Assembly: GCF_024362695.1 (NCBI RefSeq)
Contig: NC_065426.1
Location: 310,001-374,000 of the forward strand
Direction: 5' to 3'
DNA: 64,000 nt
DNA from: Pectinophora gossypiella
Lineage: Eukaryota; Arthropoda; Insecta; Lepidoptera; Gelechiidae
Position 1 is the stretch's first letter, and each line of letters starts with the position of its first letter. The notes beneath the pieces were generated by a model. That model did not search any database, had not been told where the DNA came from, and worked only from the letters and a program-made list of their open reading frames with translations. Of the stretch, positions 52,529 through 62,281 are shown piece by piece. The translations under genes and the position numbers were made by a program.

Positions 52529-55500
52529 GTGAGTATGAGTTTACTTCTTCGTTTGTTTCTTCTTCTTCTTCTTCGTTTAGAAGATCTTGACGTAAAACGC
52601 CAAATTCGGAAGACTCGACAGAAGCCCTCCTACAACTGTACGTGTAATTCTGCTGGCCAATTATTCTGTGCGCCATGTGGCCGAACCGTCAAATCGAAGT
52701 TCGGCTTTGCTAGCCACATTAGAACCTATCATAACAACGACCTGGGATAGACATTTAGGAGTCACCGTCGCAGGACACGGCTTGGACGCGATGATGATGA
52801 CTTCTTCAAACTGCTGCTGTTAGGACCCACTGTTTTTCATAGTTGACTTGACTTATAGACGGCGATATGGCTCACCACCTACCACGTTGGTCTAACAGAA
52901 AGCTCGGTGAGGTGTGGGTGCTTAGTTCATCTTGCGATGGATGTACCTCTGACGGCTCCGATTATGTTTTGTTAGACAGACTGTGTAGTGTCGGTCTAAC
53001 GTCTGTCGGACGTAATTGGGTAGAAGTACCAAATTCTTTTTTTCGTGTTTGTTAGACAGGTGTAATAATCCAACTTGGACTTCAATATAAGTATGCTTTA
53101 AAAATACGATTATGACGAACTACGATTCTTATTAACTGCAATTATGACAAACTGCAGTTGCCACGTATCGTGTTTTATTAATAAACTGTGTTTGTGATTA
53201 ACAACAATTTTATATACACGCCCTCTCCTGGTTTGAGTGTCTTTTTCCCGGTCTACTGGAAGAGAGTTCTTTCAGAAATAAATTGAACCCTTTGTCTGTT
53301 TTGTGTGTAATCAACTTGTTTTTATGTATTTGTTTCTGTGTAAGTACAGTAAATTGTTAAATAAGTAAGTAAATTGCGACAAACTGCGATCGTGACGAAC
53401 CGAGTTTGTGACAAACTGCGATTGTGACGAACCGAGTTTGTGACAAAGTCTCTACTCCAATTCTTACCAACTCACTCTCTCTCCAGTCACCCGCCACGTG
53501 ACATGTCCGAAGCCAGTCCGCAACGTGTACGGACACCTGCACTCCATCGAGACCATCAACGGGAAGCAGCACGCAGTGAGGCTGCTGGAGTACGTGCAGG
53601 GAGACACCATGAAGGACGCGCCCAAGTCGGAGGCGCTGTTCTACCAGCTGGGGGAGTTTGTTGCTAATCTGGACAATAAGCTTCAGGTAAGATACTATCT
53701 CCCAATAGGCTAGTTTCTAACCAGTCAAATCAGTTGCTTTGTACTAAACGTCAAAACATGAAATTACTATGGAGTTTACATGAAAAAGCAAGTTGTGACG
53801 TCATAGAAAAGCGTGATAAAATATAGGATTTATTATTCCATTTTTCTTGATTAAAATTCATGTTAAATAGAAAAAAAAATTATCATTGACGTAGGATGGC
53901 TAATTCGACTAGGTACCCGCGTTTCACCGAGATTTTATTAGACAAAATGGTAAACTACGTACTCAAGCAGATAATAAATTTGATAAGGTCGGTCATTGAT
54001 CTGAAAACCCACACGAGAGAAAAGAAGAATACAATTATAATTATGATTTCTATTGAAATTGATACTAGTGCTAGAGTTGGAAGAGGAAGATTTAGTGAAA
54101 TGATGAACATACCGCAATCAAAATGGGGGTGTTTTAAAAGGCCGAGAAGAGTGCTTTAAATTTCATATATTATCTCATTGAGCATCCGCTCTGAGCCGAA
54201 GTTAGCTCCTAACTGGGCATCCTTAGGCCTTTAGCGCTCTCCATTTGTCCGGCCGAGTAGTTGAATGCCATTTTAGGCAAACCGCGAGAGCGATAGTGGT
54301 GTTTCAGGATCATAGTAAGTGGAATATCGTGGACCCCAAACGTTTGTCAAAGTATTTTTTGTTCATACGTCGTTGCTTCCGAGTTTTTCCCATGTCTCAG
54401 AGAGTTTGAATGTGGAATATTCTACGATTTTCTTGTCATCTGATCATGCATAGAATCAAATGCAGCATACAATAGAATAGCAAAGTTTTACGATAAAATC
54501 TATGTGATTCCACTTAGTATTGTTGTGTGTGACAGCAGTAATGGTGCACTGTTCGTATGCTAGTCGTATCATTCATTCACAATGACACTCAAGGTCTAAC
54601 TGTATCTATTGTTCACGAATTATGTTAGTTTCGTTATGTAACTCTAAATGTGACGCCGTTTTCAGTTATTATGTATTTCCTTTACTGTTAAAATTCGTAT
54701 GTAAATATTAATATTTTGGAGATAAACCTAAGATTTGGGTTGGTTTTGAAGTAATTCAAATTCAAAAATATCTTTATTCAGCAGGTAACGTAGCAAACAC
54801 TTCGATTTTTACATAACGAACGTTTCATCCGCCTAAACCTACTGCAGCTCCTCACAACCTGTATAGCCGGGGAAAAGAAGCAAGAAAAACCTCGGCTCAA
54901 AGCTTTAGTTGGTACGATCTTTAAAAAAATATATATGTCGCGAGATAGAGAAAGGTAGAGGTATATTATGTATGTTCTGAGTGCAATAGAGATAAAAGAG
55001 TTATGTATTGTATATAGTTTGGAGAAACGTTAGAACAGGGACATCTTTAGTTTCATTATGGGTTCGTTTTAGAAAATAAATACTATGTATGTCACAGTCC
55101 GTTTGGTCTAATCTACGTCTCCGATTAACAACCATCAAGATTAAAAACATCAATTAGCTAATAATGACAATGAACAATGACCTTTTTACTTCGAACTATT
55201 TGGCAGTATGGAATAGGTAGTTAAAGTACTTTAAGTAATTAAAGTCCACGCAAAATCGGTCGGTGGGGGTCGCTGCGTCAGAAGGAACATCATTTTCACC
55301 GTGGAGCTTTTTAAATCCGACTCTTAAGTCTTCGATCGACAGTTTTAGATGAATATTCCTTGTAGAGCAGTGCATGTATAGTCCATGCGTATGACCGGCG
55401 CACAATCCACTAAACCATGAAAGTGCCTACTCAAACGTTCCCGAATTAAAATGTCTATAAAACTGCTACGATTCTGTCACACTCACACCACTTGCTTCGT

Positions 55501-57863
55501 CTATTCATCAAAGTCAAGGACCATCCAGAGACAGAATCCAAAACTTTCCTTGCTGTTTTCAGAACTTCAACCACTCTGGGCTGGTCTCGAGGGAACACAT
55601 CTGGATGCTGAGCAAGGTGCCCGACCTGGACAAGTTCAAGTACGTCATCAAGGATGGGGAGAAGCTGGACCTCGCTGAGGAGGTGAGTGGAAGAATAAGA
55701 TATGGTACTGATTTGATCATTAATATGTTTCTGTGCTGGAGTGGAAAGGAATAAAAAACATTGCTGACTTCTCTTCTTGGGAATGTCGTACAAAGTGACA
55801 GAGAGTTTGAATCCTTTTTTAATATGTTGGCCTATTACATGAGCGATGGGCTTGTCATGGATATCGGTTTCAATAGGGATTGTAAGTTGTCTTCTGTCTA
55901 CTTGTGGCTGTGCCTACCCCTTTAGGAATTATAATACGACGTATTAAGATGCCAATTCCGCAGGCTATTCCAGTTGCTTGTATTCAAGGTTGAAGAGAAC
56001 AGCCAAAAATTATAAAAATCTTGGAAAGAATAAAGGTAGTTTTAATTGTGAACTACGTTGGCAGGTAATAGAAGAGTTCAAGTACGCCGTGGTGCCCCAA
56101 TTCGAAGAATTGGAGAAGGGTGTGATCCACGGAGACGTGAACGAGATGAACGTGATCGTGGAACGCAAGCCTGGCGGCGGGTATGTTCATTAGTACTATT
56201 CGTCTCTCGTACAGGTTGTGGGAAATCAATAAACCAACAAGTAGCTGACCTCACTAACACATTGTTGGAAGGTATACGCGGATATTATTATAATTAAAAC
56301 ACATAATACCGGGTTCTTACCACGTTATTATCAGTGATATGAGACTCCCTATATTTCAACACTCCCGTCCTGTGATCATGGCACTTGCAGCACTGTTGAA
56401 ATACCGGGGGTTTCATATCCCTGATAATAATGCGGTAACAATTCGGTATTAGTAACTTCGGTTCAATTCGGTTTAGTAACTGTTTTTTTGGTGACTCCTG
56501 CTCACCATAGTAAGGATTATGGTCTTGAGTCATATCTGTTTGCACCGTCTTTTATAATATCAGTATATTTCGCATAGCAACTTTTATATCTTATCTTATG
56601 AGGTTGATGAATGCTCATCTTCTGTTTATTCCGTAACTGCTAATATGAGATGTTTATTTTCCCCTATCTAGTATCTATTTTATTTATATCTACTTATTTC
56701 GGCCGATGTTGGGATAACCTTGATAATTCTTTAAAATATATTTTTGAGGGTAGAGCGTCGATTATTGTAAGCAAGTCAAAATCCAGCATTGATTTAGGCC
56801 CATCATTCATCGTCCCGGTCGTTACATGAACCATGTTAGGGGCTGTTGGCAGCTCTATATTAACCCTGACGTCAGGGTTGATGAGGTTGGTCATTGATCT
56901 CATAATATCAAAAAATCATATATCATACATCTTTCTTATTTTACTCACATTTACTCTTCCAGCTCGTCAGAATACCGCATAGCTGGCATCATCGACTTCG
57001 GTGACATCCAGTACTCCTACTACGTGTTCGAGCTGGCTATCACGATGACTTACATGATGCTGATGACGGGTGACCCTCGCACCGGCGGTTACGTACTGGC
57101 TGGTTACACTGTCAATAGACGCCTGCCTGACCACGAGTACCGGCTACTGAAGGTACAGTAGCAAAAATGTCGTGAACGTTATCATACATCGCTATATGTT
57201 TAAATCTACCGCGTGAAACGCTGTTCAATGAGAGCGGAGACGTGCGGAATCGACAAACTGAGAGAAGACGTTCTATCGCTCTCTCCCTCGGTTGGTTACT
57301 GTATATTTCCATATGACTCCGATCTGCTCAGCTTTAGTACAGTAAGCGTATTGTATGCCCATTGCCCTGAACATGAGATAAATTTCGCCACTTATATTTT
57401 GAATGCAGGTTTGACTCCCGATGTATGTGGTAACGGCAATTTTTGGACAAAGATTTCGGATCAAAGATTTTACAGTCAATGTCTTCTACATCAGATATTT
57501 TGCTACAATAGATAACTCATCATGTCGTCCAAAACGTATTAGGCGCCGGCGACACCTAAATATTATCCCGGATCGTTTTTGTGGTGGGCTCTGATGTGGC
57601 TAAGGATCTAAGGCTAAGGAGGAGGAGGATGTTAACACATGACATCACCTTTCCAGACACTGATCTCTTCGCGTCTAGTCCAGAGTTTGATCTTGGGGGC
57701 GTACACCCTCGAACAAGACCCGAAGAACACCTATGTAAGTTCCACTGAGAAGGCGAACGGTTGGGAACTGCTGAAGAAGATCCGGAAGACCAAGCCCAGC
57801 GCTGAGGAGATCGACCCCACTGATTGGAAGACCATCGCCAATGATTACCTGACAAGAAGCTAG
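52243..57863 (+). CDS. HYKK: Hydroxylysine kinase (six coding exons)
   Basis: The product phosphorylates 5-hydroxylysine (GTP-dependent in characterised members) in lysine/collagen breakdown, and belongs to the aminoglycoside phosphotransferase-like kinase fold. Coding exons: 52243-52528, 53487-53686, 55563-55682, 56065-56180, 56963-57152, 57657-57863. Joined they total 1119 bases, 372 residues plus stop, in one frame with GT-AG introns, close to the usual family length. Visible motifs: NGYDDKNYKI (41-50, nucleotide loop), YVLKI with Lys72, E90 in EAQNE, HGDVNEMNVIV (catalytic D226, metal-binding N231) and IIDFGD (D252). All key residues are present. ATG 52243 has an A at -3. An acceptor-like CACAG just before it (AG 52234-52235) suggests a non-coding first exon upstream, not located. 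No clear AATAAA follows the stop; an ATTAAA lies at 58478. Introns 1, 2 and 4 contain mobile elements. Confidence 0.93.
52590..52797 (+). mobile_element. LINE 3' stub with C2H2 finger (in HYKK intron 1)
   Basis: The frame reads QLFCAPCGRTVKSKFGFASH then IRTYHNNDLG and stop. The C-x2-C-x12-H-x4-H finger followed by a short 3' UTR and a CGATGATGATGAC tail is typical of the C-terminus of some insect LINE endonuclease/reverse transcriptases. It sits about 60 bases after the exon 1 donor. Not a HYKK exon: no acceptor precedes it and the stop is in frame. Confidence 0.7.
52850..52965 (+). repeat. Tail family H (in HYKK intron 1)
   Basis: TATAGACGGCGATATGGCTC, ACCTACCACGTTGGTCTAAC, CTCGGTGAGGTGTGGGTGCT and TCTTGCGATGGATGTACCTC. 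The cleanest copy of family H. It is followed by a local repeat of GACGAACCGAGTTTGTGACA-type words at 53390-53450. Confidence 0.6.
53390..53452 (+). repeat. Short tandem repeat at end of HYKK intron 1
   Basis: GTGACGAACCGAGTTTGTGA and CAAACTGCGAT-type units alternate two to three times (also loosely at 53105-53165). It lies just before the acceptor of exon 2. It resembles a small minisatellite of about 29 bases per unit. Confidence 0.55.
53487..53686 (+). CDS. HYKK: HYKK coding exon 2
   Basis: Follows a strong acceptor (CACTCTCTCTCCAG). Codes residues 96-162: FTRHVTCPKPVRNVYGHLHS, then VRLLEYVQGDTM, where RLL-Y-x-x-G is the usual hinge-like strand of these kinases. Donor GTAAGA at 53687. Phase 1 in, phase 0 out. 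Confidence 0.93.
53698..53890 (+). mobile_element. MITE M in HYKK intron 2
   Basis: CTAGTTTCTAACCAGTCAAA and TACTAAACGTCAAAACATGA match the element at 25235. It shows the site TCAAATCAGTTGCTTTGTAC without a SINE, which supports the insertion reading at 25263. It begins only about 12 bases after the exon 2 donor. Confidence 0.65.
54190..54310 (+). repeat. Repeat R in HYKK intron 2
   Basis: AGCGCTCTCCATTTGTCCGG and CCGAGTAGTTGAATGCCATT, then GTTTCAGGATCATAG. 53890-54190 carries an open frame (53896-54159) without any known domain. Confidence 0.5.
54750..54900 (-). repeat. Repeat Y in HYKK intron 2
   Basis: AATTCAAATTCAAAAATATC with TTTATTCAGCAGG, then TTTACATAACGAACGTTTCA, CCGCCTAAACC and ACAACCTGTATAGCCGGGGA. 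The left end reads as an inverted LINE 3' end. A shorter copy is at 17015. 54900-55560 is otherwise unremarkable intron. Confidence 0.5.
55563..55682 (+). CDS. HYKK: HYKK coding exon 3
   Basis: Acceptor TTGCTGTTTTCAG, donor GTGAGT. Codes residues 163-202, NFNHSGLVSREHIWMLSKVP then DLDKFKYVIKDGEKLDLAEE. The W in this region is typical of HYKK-type proteins. Exactly 40 codons, phase 0 on both sides. Confidence 0.92.
56065..56180 (+). CDS. HYKK: HYKK coding exon 4 (catalytic loop)
   Basis: Acceptor TACGTTGGCAG, donor GTATGT. Codes residues 203-240 plus two bases, with HGDVNEMNVIV. This gives the HGD-x4-N catalytic loop of the fold: D226 as base and N231 for metal. Confidence 0.93.
56301..56455. 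mobile_element. Foldback MITE AA in HYKK intron 4
   Basis: AATACCGGGTTCTTACCACG with TTATTATCAGTGATATGAGA at left; GTTTCATATCCCTGATAATA with ATGCGGTAACAATTCGGTAT at right. The arms pair across about 55 bases. Half copies at 46078 and 1245. Confidence 0.7.
56815..56895 (+). repeat. SINE A end in HYKK intron 4
   Basis: CGTTACATGAACCATGTTAG, CTATATTAACCCTGACGTCA and GGGTTGATGAGGTTGG match the 3' region of SINE A. It lies about 70 bases before the exon 5 acceptor. Confidence 0.6.
56963..57152 (+). CDS. HYKK: HYKK coding exon 5 (metal-binding motif)
   Basis: Acceptor TTTACTCTTCCAG, donor GTACAG. Codes residues 241-304 with YRIAGIIDFGDIQYSYYVFE, where D252 is the Mg-binding aspartate, then ELAITMTYMMLMTG. 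Phase 2 in, 0 out. Intron 5 (57153-57656) holds no recognised repeat. Confidence 0.93.
57657..57863 (+). CDS. HYKK: HYKK last coding exon
   Basis: Acceptor ATCACCTTTCCAG. Codes residues 305-372, from TLISSRLVQSLILGAYTLEQ to DWKTIANDYLTRS, then TAG (57861-57863). The C-terminal helices match family layout (SRLVQSL, and a late KI-rich segment). Confidence 0.93.
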   Translation, partial: TLISSRLVQSLILGAYTLEQDPKNTYVSSTEKANGWELLKKIRKTKPSAEEIDPTDWKTIANDYLTRS

Positions 57864-58014
57864 AGGGATCGGAAGAATGTGTTACTCCTGTGAGCTAACT
57901 GCAGGTAGACTTTGCAGGGACCTCTCAGTTGCGTGTTTATTCATTTTCTACATAGCGTTAAACTTAACGTCACATCCATGTTAGAGTTACGACTGTGATT
58001 CTTGATTAATGATT

Positions 58015-58190
58015 CTTCTTCTATCGTTATTTTGAGAGGTTCACAACCTTCAAAACGACGATGGTCGACCTCATCAGCCCTCATCACCATCAACCCTGAT
58101 GACTATTGAGCCGCGAAAGGCCCCTGACGTTCATGTAACGACTACATACGTATATACTTCAGTAGCCGAAACCAATGGCTTAACGCCAGA
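58015..58190 (-). mobile_element. SINE A, inverted 3' half
   Basis: TTCTTCTTCTATCG, GACCTCATCAGCCC, ACTATTGAGCCGCGAAAGGC and ACCAATGGCTTAACG. The core is cut short where MITE G starts at 58192. Confidence 0.65.
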
Positions 58191-58191
58191 T

Positions 58192-58343
58192 CAGGGGGGT
58201 TAAAATGGCCACATTGAAGCAATTCATCTAAGAAAGCAAAATTGCTTTATGACATTTGCGCATATAAAAGTAAGTGCGCAATGCAAATAGCAATATTGCT
58301 TTCTTAGATGAATTGCTTCTATGTGGCCATTTTAACCTCCCTG
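58192..58343. mobile_element. MITE G, complete palindromic copy
   Basis: CAGGGGGGTTAAAATGGCCA at left, GGCCATTTTAACCTCCCTG at right. AGAAGCAATTCATCTAAGAA-type arms pair through most of the length. Same design as 18237-18366. Confidence 0.8.
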
Positions 58344-58510
58344 ACAGTCATGAGATTTCAGCTGCAATTCTCTTAATAAGAAGTGTCTTTTTAATTCGCA
58401 TGCTATGTAGTTATGTGAAACTTATAATTGTATTCAATCTAAAGTAATTAATTAAGTAGTTATTTTGTCAATTAAGAATTAAATATGTACAGTATTACGA
58501 GAATATTATG

Positions 58511-58656
58511 TACGGTCACGAGTACTAATATGTATACACTTCGAAACCATGTCACATTAACTTTTTTGACAAATTACACCGTAAGTCTCATTAAATGTCA
58601 AATATGATAGTGCGACAGGGTTCTAAAGTGGGTACATGATATTGCTCATGACTGTA
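58511..58656 (+). mobile_element. MITE F, complete
   Basis: TACGGTCACGAGTA to TGCTCATGACTGTA, 146 bp, TA at both ends. One end-repeat base differs from its sisters. 58660-58950 holds nothing recognised. Confidence 0.8.
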
Positions 58657-58954
58657 CCTATAATATTTTTTTAGATTTTCGTAGGTGTTAGTAAGTTCGA
58701 AAAGTCAAATTATTGATATAATTGTATTTTGAAAATTATATTTATCAGTATTGACTGTAAAGTTTAATATTTAATTAAAAGTAAAGACTGTGTATGATCT
58801 GTTTTCTTTTTGAAGTAGGTCCCTTGTAAAAAGAAACTCACAGTTAACTCTCTACCGGAGTAGGTACTTCTTAGAAAATGATGGTGCAGATCAAGGGCTT
58901 CGACTAACAACCATACGCTGTTTTTTTGGATTGATAGCATTCGCTGCGTCAGCG

Positions 58955-59108
58955 GTGAAGGAACCCATCCCGAGAAATGCGTTTCGGAGGTGACTTAGCC
59001 TGTATTGGGCTGGTTTTCCCTTCGGGTTGGAAGGTCAGGCCTGACAAATCTTTAGAGGGGTAAGCGGACCTCGTGAGAAACGCGATAACGCTAGGAAGAT
59101 GATGAGCA
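58955..59108 (+). repeat. Repeat family II
   Basis: TCCCGAGAAATGCGTTTCGG, GGGCTGGTTTTCCCTTCGGG, GCGGACCTCGTGAGAAACGC and GATGATGAG at the end. Matches 41089-41274. Confidence 0.55.
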
Positions 59109-59439
59109 TTCGCTGCGCCTCAATAGGTATAATTATGTATTTTTTCTTGATATATGGTTACTGTGCCGTGGGGGTTGGTGGTTATTCTGAGTATATATTC
59201 TGAAGAATAATAATTCATAATTCTTAACAAGTAGGTGTGTTATTTCGATTACTAGATAGTACTTTTTATAAAGTATTTTTTATAGATACCTAGTTAAATG
59301 AAAACGCCACAAAAACGACAGACGGTCAGTATTTGGAGACTGAAACGGGTTCCTGCACCACAAATCAGGTTCAGGTAATAGTTAATTCGTAGGTACCTGT
59401 ACCTGTAAGTATTGAACCATTTGATTATAAGAACACTAA

Positions 59440-60075
59440 ATATCAAGTAACGCCATCTAGTTAAGAATTACTGAAAGTACTTAGTAGCGCGATTATAAAC
59501 GCCGATCGTTGCTTCAGCAAGCTCAACGTATTATAAGTATTTAAAAATCACAATAGATGGCGTCATGAGCCCTAGAAATCTGTTTGTAAAAAATCGATAA
59601 ATTAAATGCATTTTTATTAAGAAAATGGAAGGAAATCATCGTGAGGAAATTATCATTCCCGCTATGTTTGAGACCCATATAAGTAGATAATAGGGGGCGA
59701 ACCTATTGCCATCAACCGGGCACAATTCCTGGAAACCACATGATATCAGTTAATTTATGATCGGAAAGTCGGATGCAATGGTTTAAAAAAAGCCCGAGCT
59801 GGGATTCGATACCGGGGCATTCCTATCACTACATACTAACGTAATATACATAAATAGCTTATATACGTTCCCCTGCTGGGCACAGGTCTCCCCTCAACAA
59901 ACCGGTAGGGTTATATTATAGAGCACACCCCACGACGCTGTTCCACTGACGAGTTGGTGGAGGCATTTCGACTTAACGTGCCTTCCGAACTTCCGAACCA
60001 CAGAATCATGTTATTTTTTCTGACAACCAGGTGATTCACCTTACAATATCTTAGCCAAACAAAGGTCAGTCTCAC
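59440..60075. repeat. AGATGGCG element, J and SINE B fragments
   Basis: 59450-59575 has ACGCCATCTAGTTAAG and AATAGATGGCGTCATGAG (compare 45300). 59690-59770 is family J (ATTCCTGGAAACCACATGAT). 59850-60075 is SINE B inverted (TAGCTTATATACGTTCCCCT, GGGCACAGGTCTCCCCTCAA, core TTAACGTGCCTTCCGAAC) with the head region missing. Confidence 0.55.
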
Positions 60076-60106
60076 AAAGTGACTTTCCAGTCTTCTTCTT
60101 GTCGTG

Positions 60107-60297
60107 TCGATGGCGTTTAAATTGTTTCGGCCCAGTATTTTGCCACCCGGACAGGATTTTTGGTGGCATTTATCAGTTTCTCTCGCGTACAGGTATCAGG
60201 GCACGCGGGGTAAGATGTTAGATGAGCCATAGTCTGTGGCGTAACACCACACACGCAGCTGAGGTCCGACATACGCACACAGACAGTGTCCCCATGG
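60107..60297 (-). mobile_element. LINE V 3' stub (Cys-rich C-terminus)
   Basis: On the minus strand: DTVCVRMSDLSCVCGVTPQT then MAHLTSYPACPDTCTREKLI and NATKNPVRVAKYWAETI with a stop. C-x-C-G...Q-T-M-x-H-L...C-P is a LINE reverse transcriptase C-terminal zinc-binding pattern. It is cut off by LINE U on its 5' side. Confidence 0.75.
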
Positions 60298-60299
60298 GG

Positions 60300-60400
60300 A
60301 ATCATCATCATCATCAGCCGTATGACGCCCACTGCTGGGCATAGGCCTCCCCCAAGGATCTCCACGACGATCGGTCCTGCGCTGCCCGCATCCAGCGGGA
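60300..60400 (-). mobile_element. LINE U 3' stub
   Basis: The minus strand reads AQDRSSWRSLGEAYAQQWAS then YG and a stop that lies inside the TGATGATGATGAT tail. This D-R-x-x-W end is a widely seen lepidopteran LINE terminus. Its nucleotide end (GAGGCCTATGCCCAGCAGTG) matches SINE B and C tails closely. 5'-truncated. Confidence 0.8.
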
Positions 60401-60933
60401 ATCATATCTATGCTCTATTCGCTATCACGGAGGCTGTTATACCAACATAACATGTTATGTATGTTCACTAACATAACATGAAATTCATGACAATAGTTTT
60501 TGTGCAATAAAAATACAATTATCGACAAACTGCATTGACCTCGTATATAAACAAATAGACTACCAATCTCTGTAAAAAACGTCTGCAGCGAATCTTGTCA
60601 CTAAACGACGGCGTGGCAAGATCGAATTTAGTCGATATTGCTCTTTATTTTATAACCATAACATCATGATTTGAGGGAACGAACTAATGTATGCGTATTT
60701 ACAACACGGTTCGGACCCTTTTTTAGAAAAGAACCTAAGCGACTGTGTCTTTTTGTTTATAGTATGCCAATGGCAAGCCATCATGCCTATTACGTCGGGC
60801 TCAGACCAATATGGCGTTACGGCTAACATAAGACCCTACAGGACTATCTACAATCTAAATGCTTACAAACGGTCCTGTGCTACTCGATATATCATTTATA
60901 ATACTCTAACTGGATCGCTAAAACAGTTAGGTA

Positions 60934-61127
60934 TACAGGGTGCTAGTGACATCGTAATGAATACTCAGGGGGATGATTCAGGCCATGATTCTGAGTTAAT
61001 ATCAAGTGGAATTTTCCGTCGAAAAAGTATGGAACTGAAAATAATTAAAAAAAACACGAACATTTTCATGGATTTTTTGACAGGTAATTCCTTAAAGTTT
61101 TCGTTACGATGTCACTAATACCCTGTA
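60934..61127. mobile_element. MITE K, deletion derivative
   Basis: TACAGGGTGCTAGTGACATC at left and CGTTACGATGTCACTAATAC CCTGTA at right. The left arm is complete; most of the right inner arm is lost. Non-coding; a 143-codon frame crossing it is chance. Confidence 0.7.
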
Positions 61128-61334
61128 TATACCTATAGTGACATTCTGATGTGATTCAATTTTCAATACATGTAAGAAAGTCAGACCAGTTTGTACCTGC
61201 ATCATAGAATAAAGAATAATACATACTACGTATAGAACGGCAACTCTCCGCTCCCCACCAGCGGCTGAGCTAGGTTTACCTCACCCCTCTCGGTCTTGCT
61301 TTAGTATTCAGCCCTGTCGACGATTTTTTGAATC

Positions 61335-61400
61335 CCCCCTCCGGTTAATTGAGGGGAGGCCTGTGCCCAGCAGTGGGACGTATATAGGCAGTTTATGCAG
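61335..61400 (+). mobile_element. SINE B 3'-end fragment
   Basis: CCCCCTCCGGTTAATTGAGG and GGAGGCCTGTGCCCAGCAGT then GGGACGTATATAGGCAG. Followed at 61480 by another common repeat word (GACTGACTAACGATCATCAG). Confidence 0.65.
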
Positions 61401-61804
61401 TGGACTTATTAAGCATATAAAGTTTCAAACGCATAGCTATTATACTTTAAATTTTATTGATATGCAAAAAACTCGATTTTGACAGTCACTGACTGACTAA
61501 CGATCATCAGCGCTTATCGCTTTCGCAGCAGCGTCGATTAATTCTTTCTAAGATTCCTTTTTGTTCTCTCTGAGTGGGGCAATGTGGTGGGATGCTCTAT
61601 ACTCCGGTTGATTGCGGGCAGGCGTGTGCAGTGCGACATATTATGTAGACTATAATATGTATGTGCATCATTCAAGGACTGAGTCGATTAAACATTCGAA
61701 TATTTCTCAAAACTATTTCATGGAAGTAATCACGATCCAAAACGCAGTTGTAGCCTTAAAAGGATTTGGACTTTACGTAGACATTACGTCCAACTGCTAG
61801 CGAG

Positions 61805-61981
61805 ATAACAATCTTACTAATATTATAAATTTAATGTGAAAGTTTGTGAGTATGGATGTTTAGATGTTTGTTACTCTTTCACGCAAAAACTACCGAATGG
61901 ATTTTAATGAAACTTTAAAATAATGTAGCTTATACATCAGAATAACACATAAGCTACAATTTATAAAGATATTGTGTGAAT
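61805..61981 (+). repeat. Common repeat EE, interrupted by SINE C
   Basis: TCTTACTAATATTATAAATT, GAAAGTTTGTGAGTATGGAT and CTCTTTCACGCAAAAACTAC run up to the SINE C target site. ACGCAGACGAAGTCGCGGGT with CAGCTAGTT at 62868-62898 looks like the far end of the same kind of repeat. The ~580 bases between the SINE and that end include a MITE K scrap (ATATCAAGTGGAATTTTC). Confidence 0.45.
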
Positions 61982-61992
61982 TGTTCTGCAAA

Positions 61993-62281
61993 GGAGGAGC
62001 TCGGTGGCGCAGCGGTAAACGCGCTCAGACTGCGATTATTGAAGTTAAGCAACTTTCGCAAAGGCCGGTCATAGGATGGGTAACCACAAAAAAAAAGTTT
62101 TCATCTCGAGTTCCTCCGTGCTTCGGAAGGCACGTTAAGCCGTTGGTCCCGGCTGGATTAGCAGTCGTTAATAACCACCAATCCGCACTGGGCCCGCGTG
62201 ATGGTTTAAGGCCCGATTTCCCTATCCATAGGGAAGGACCGTGCCCCAGCAGTGGGGATGTTAATGGGCTGGTGATGATGA
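61993..62281 (+). mobile_element. SINE C, full length, intact tRNA/5S head
   Basis: Flanked by TGTTCTGCAAA (61982-61992) and TGTTCTACAAA (62282-62292), an 11-bp duplication with one change. Head GAGCTCGGTGGCGCAGCGGT keeps a good tRNA box A. The 5S-like part is at 62041-62087 (GAAGTTAAGCAAC, GCCGGTCA, GGATGGGT). Then core CGTGCTTCGGAAGGCACG, LINE-like end and GATGATGATG. A 214-codon frame over it is not a gene. Confidence 0.9.

Noticed and set aside
52529..52750. A C2H2 zinc finger protein
   Set aside because: The finger is the usual end of a LINE protein, followed by a short UTR and a GATGATGATG tail, and it lies in HYKK intron 1 directly after the donor.
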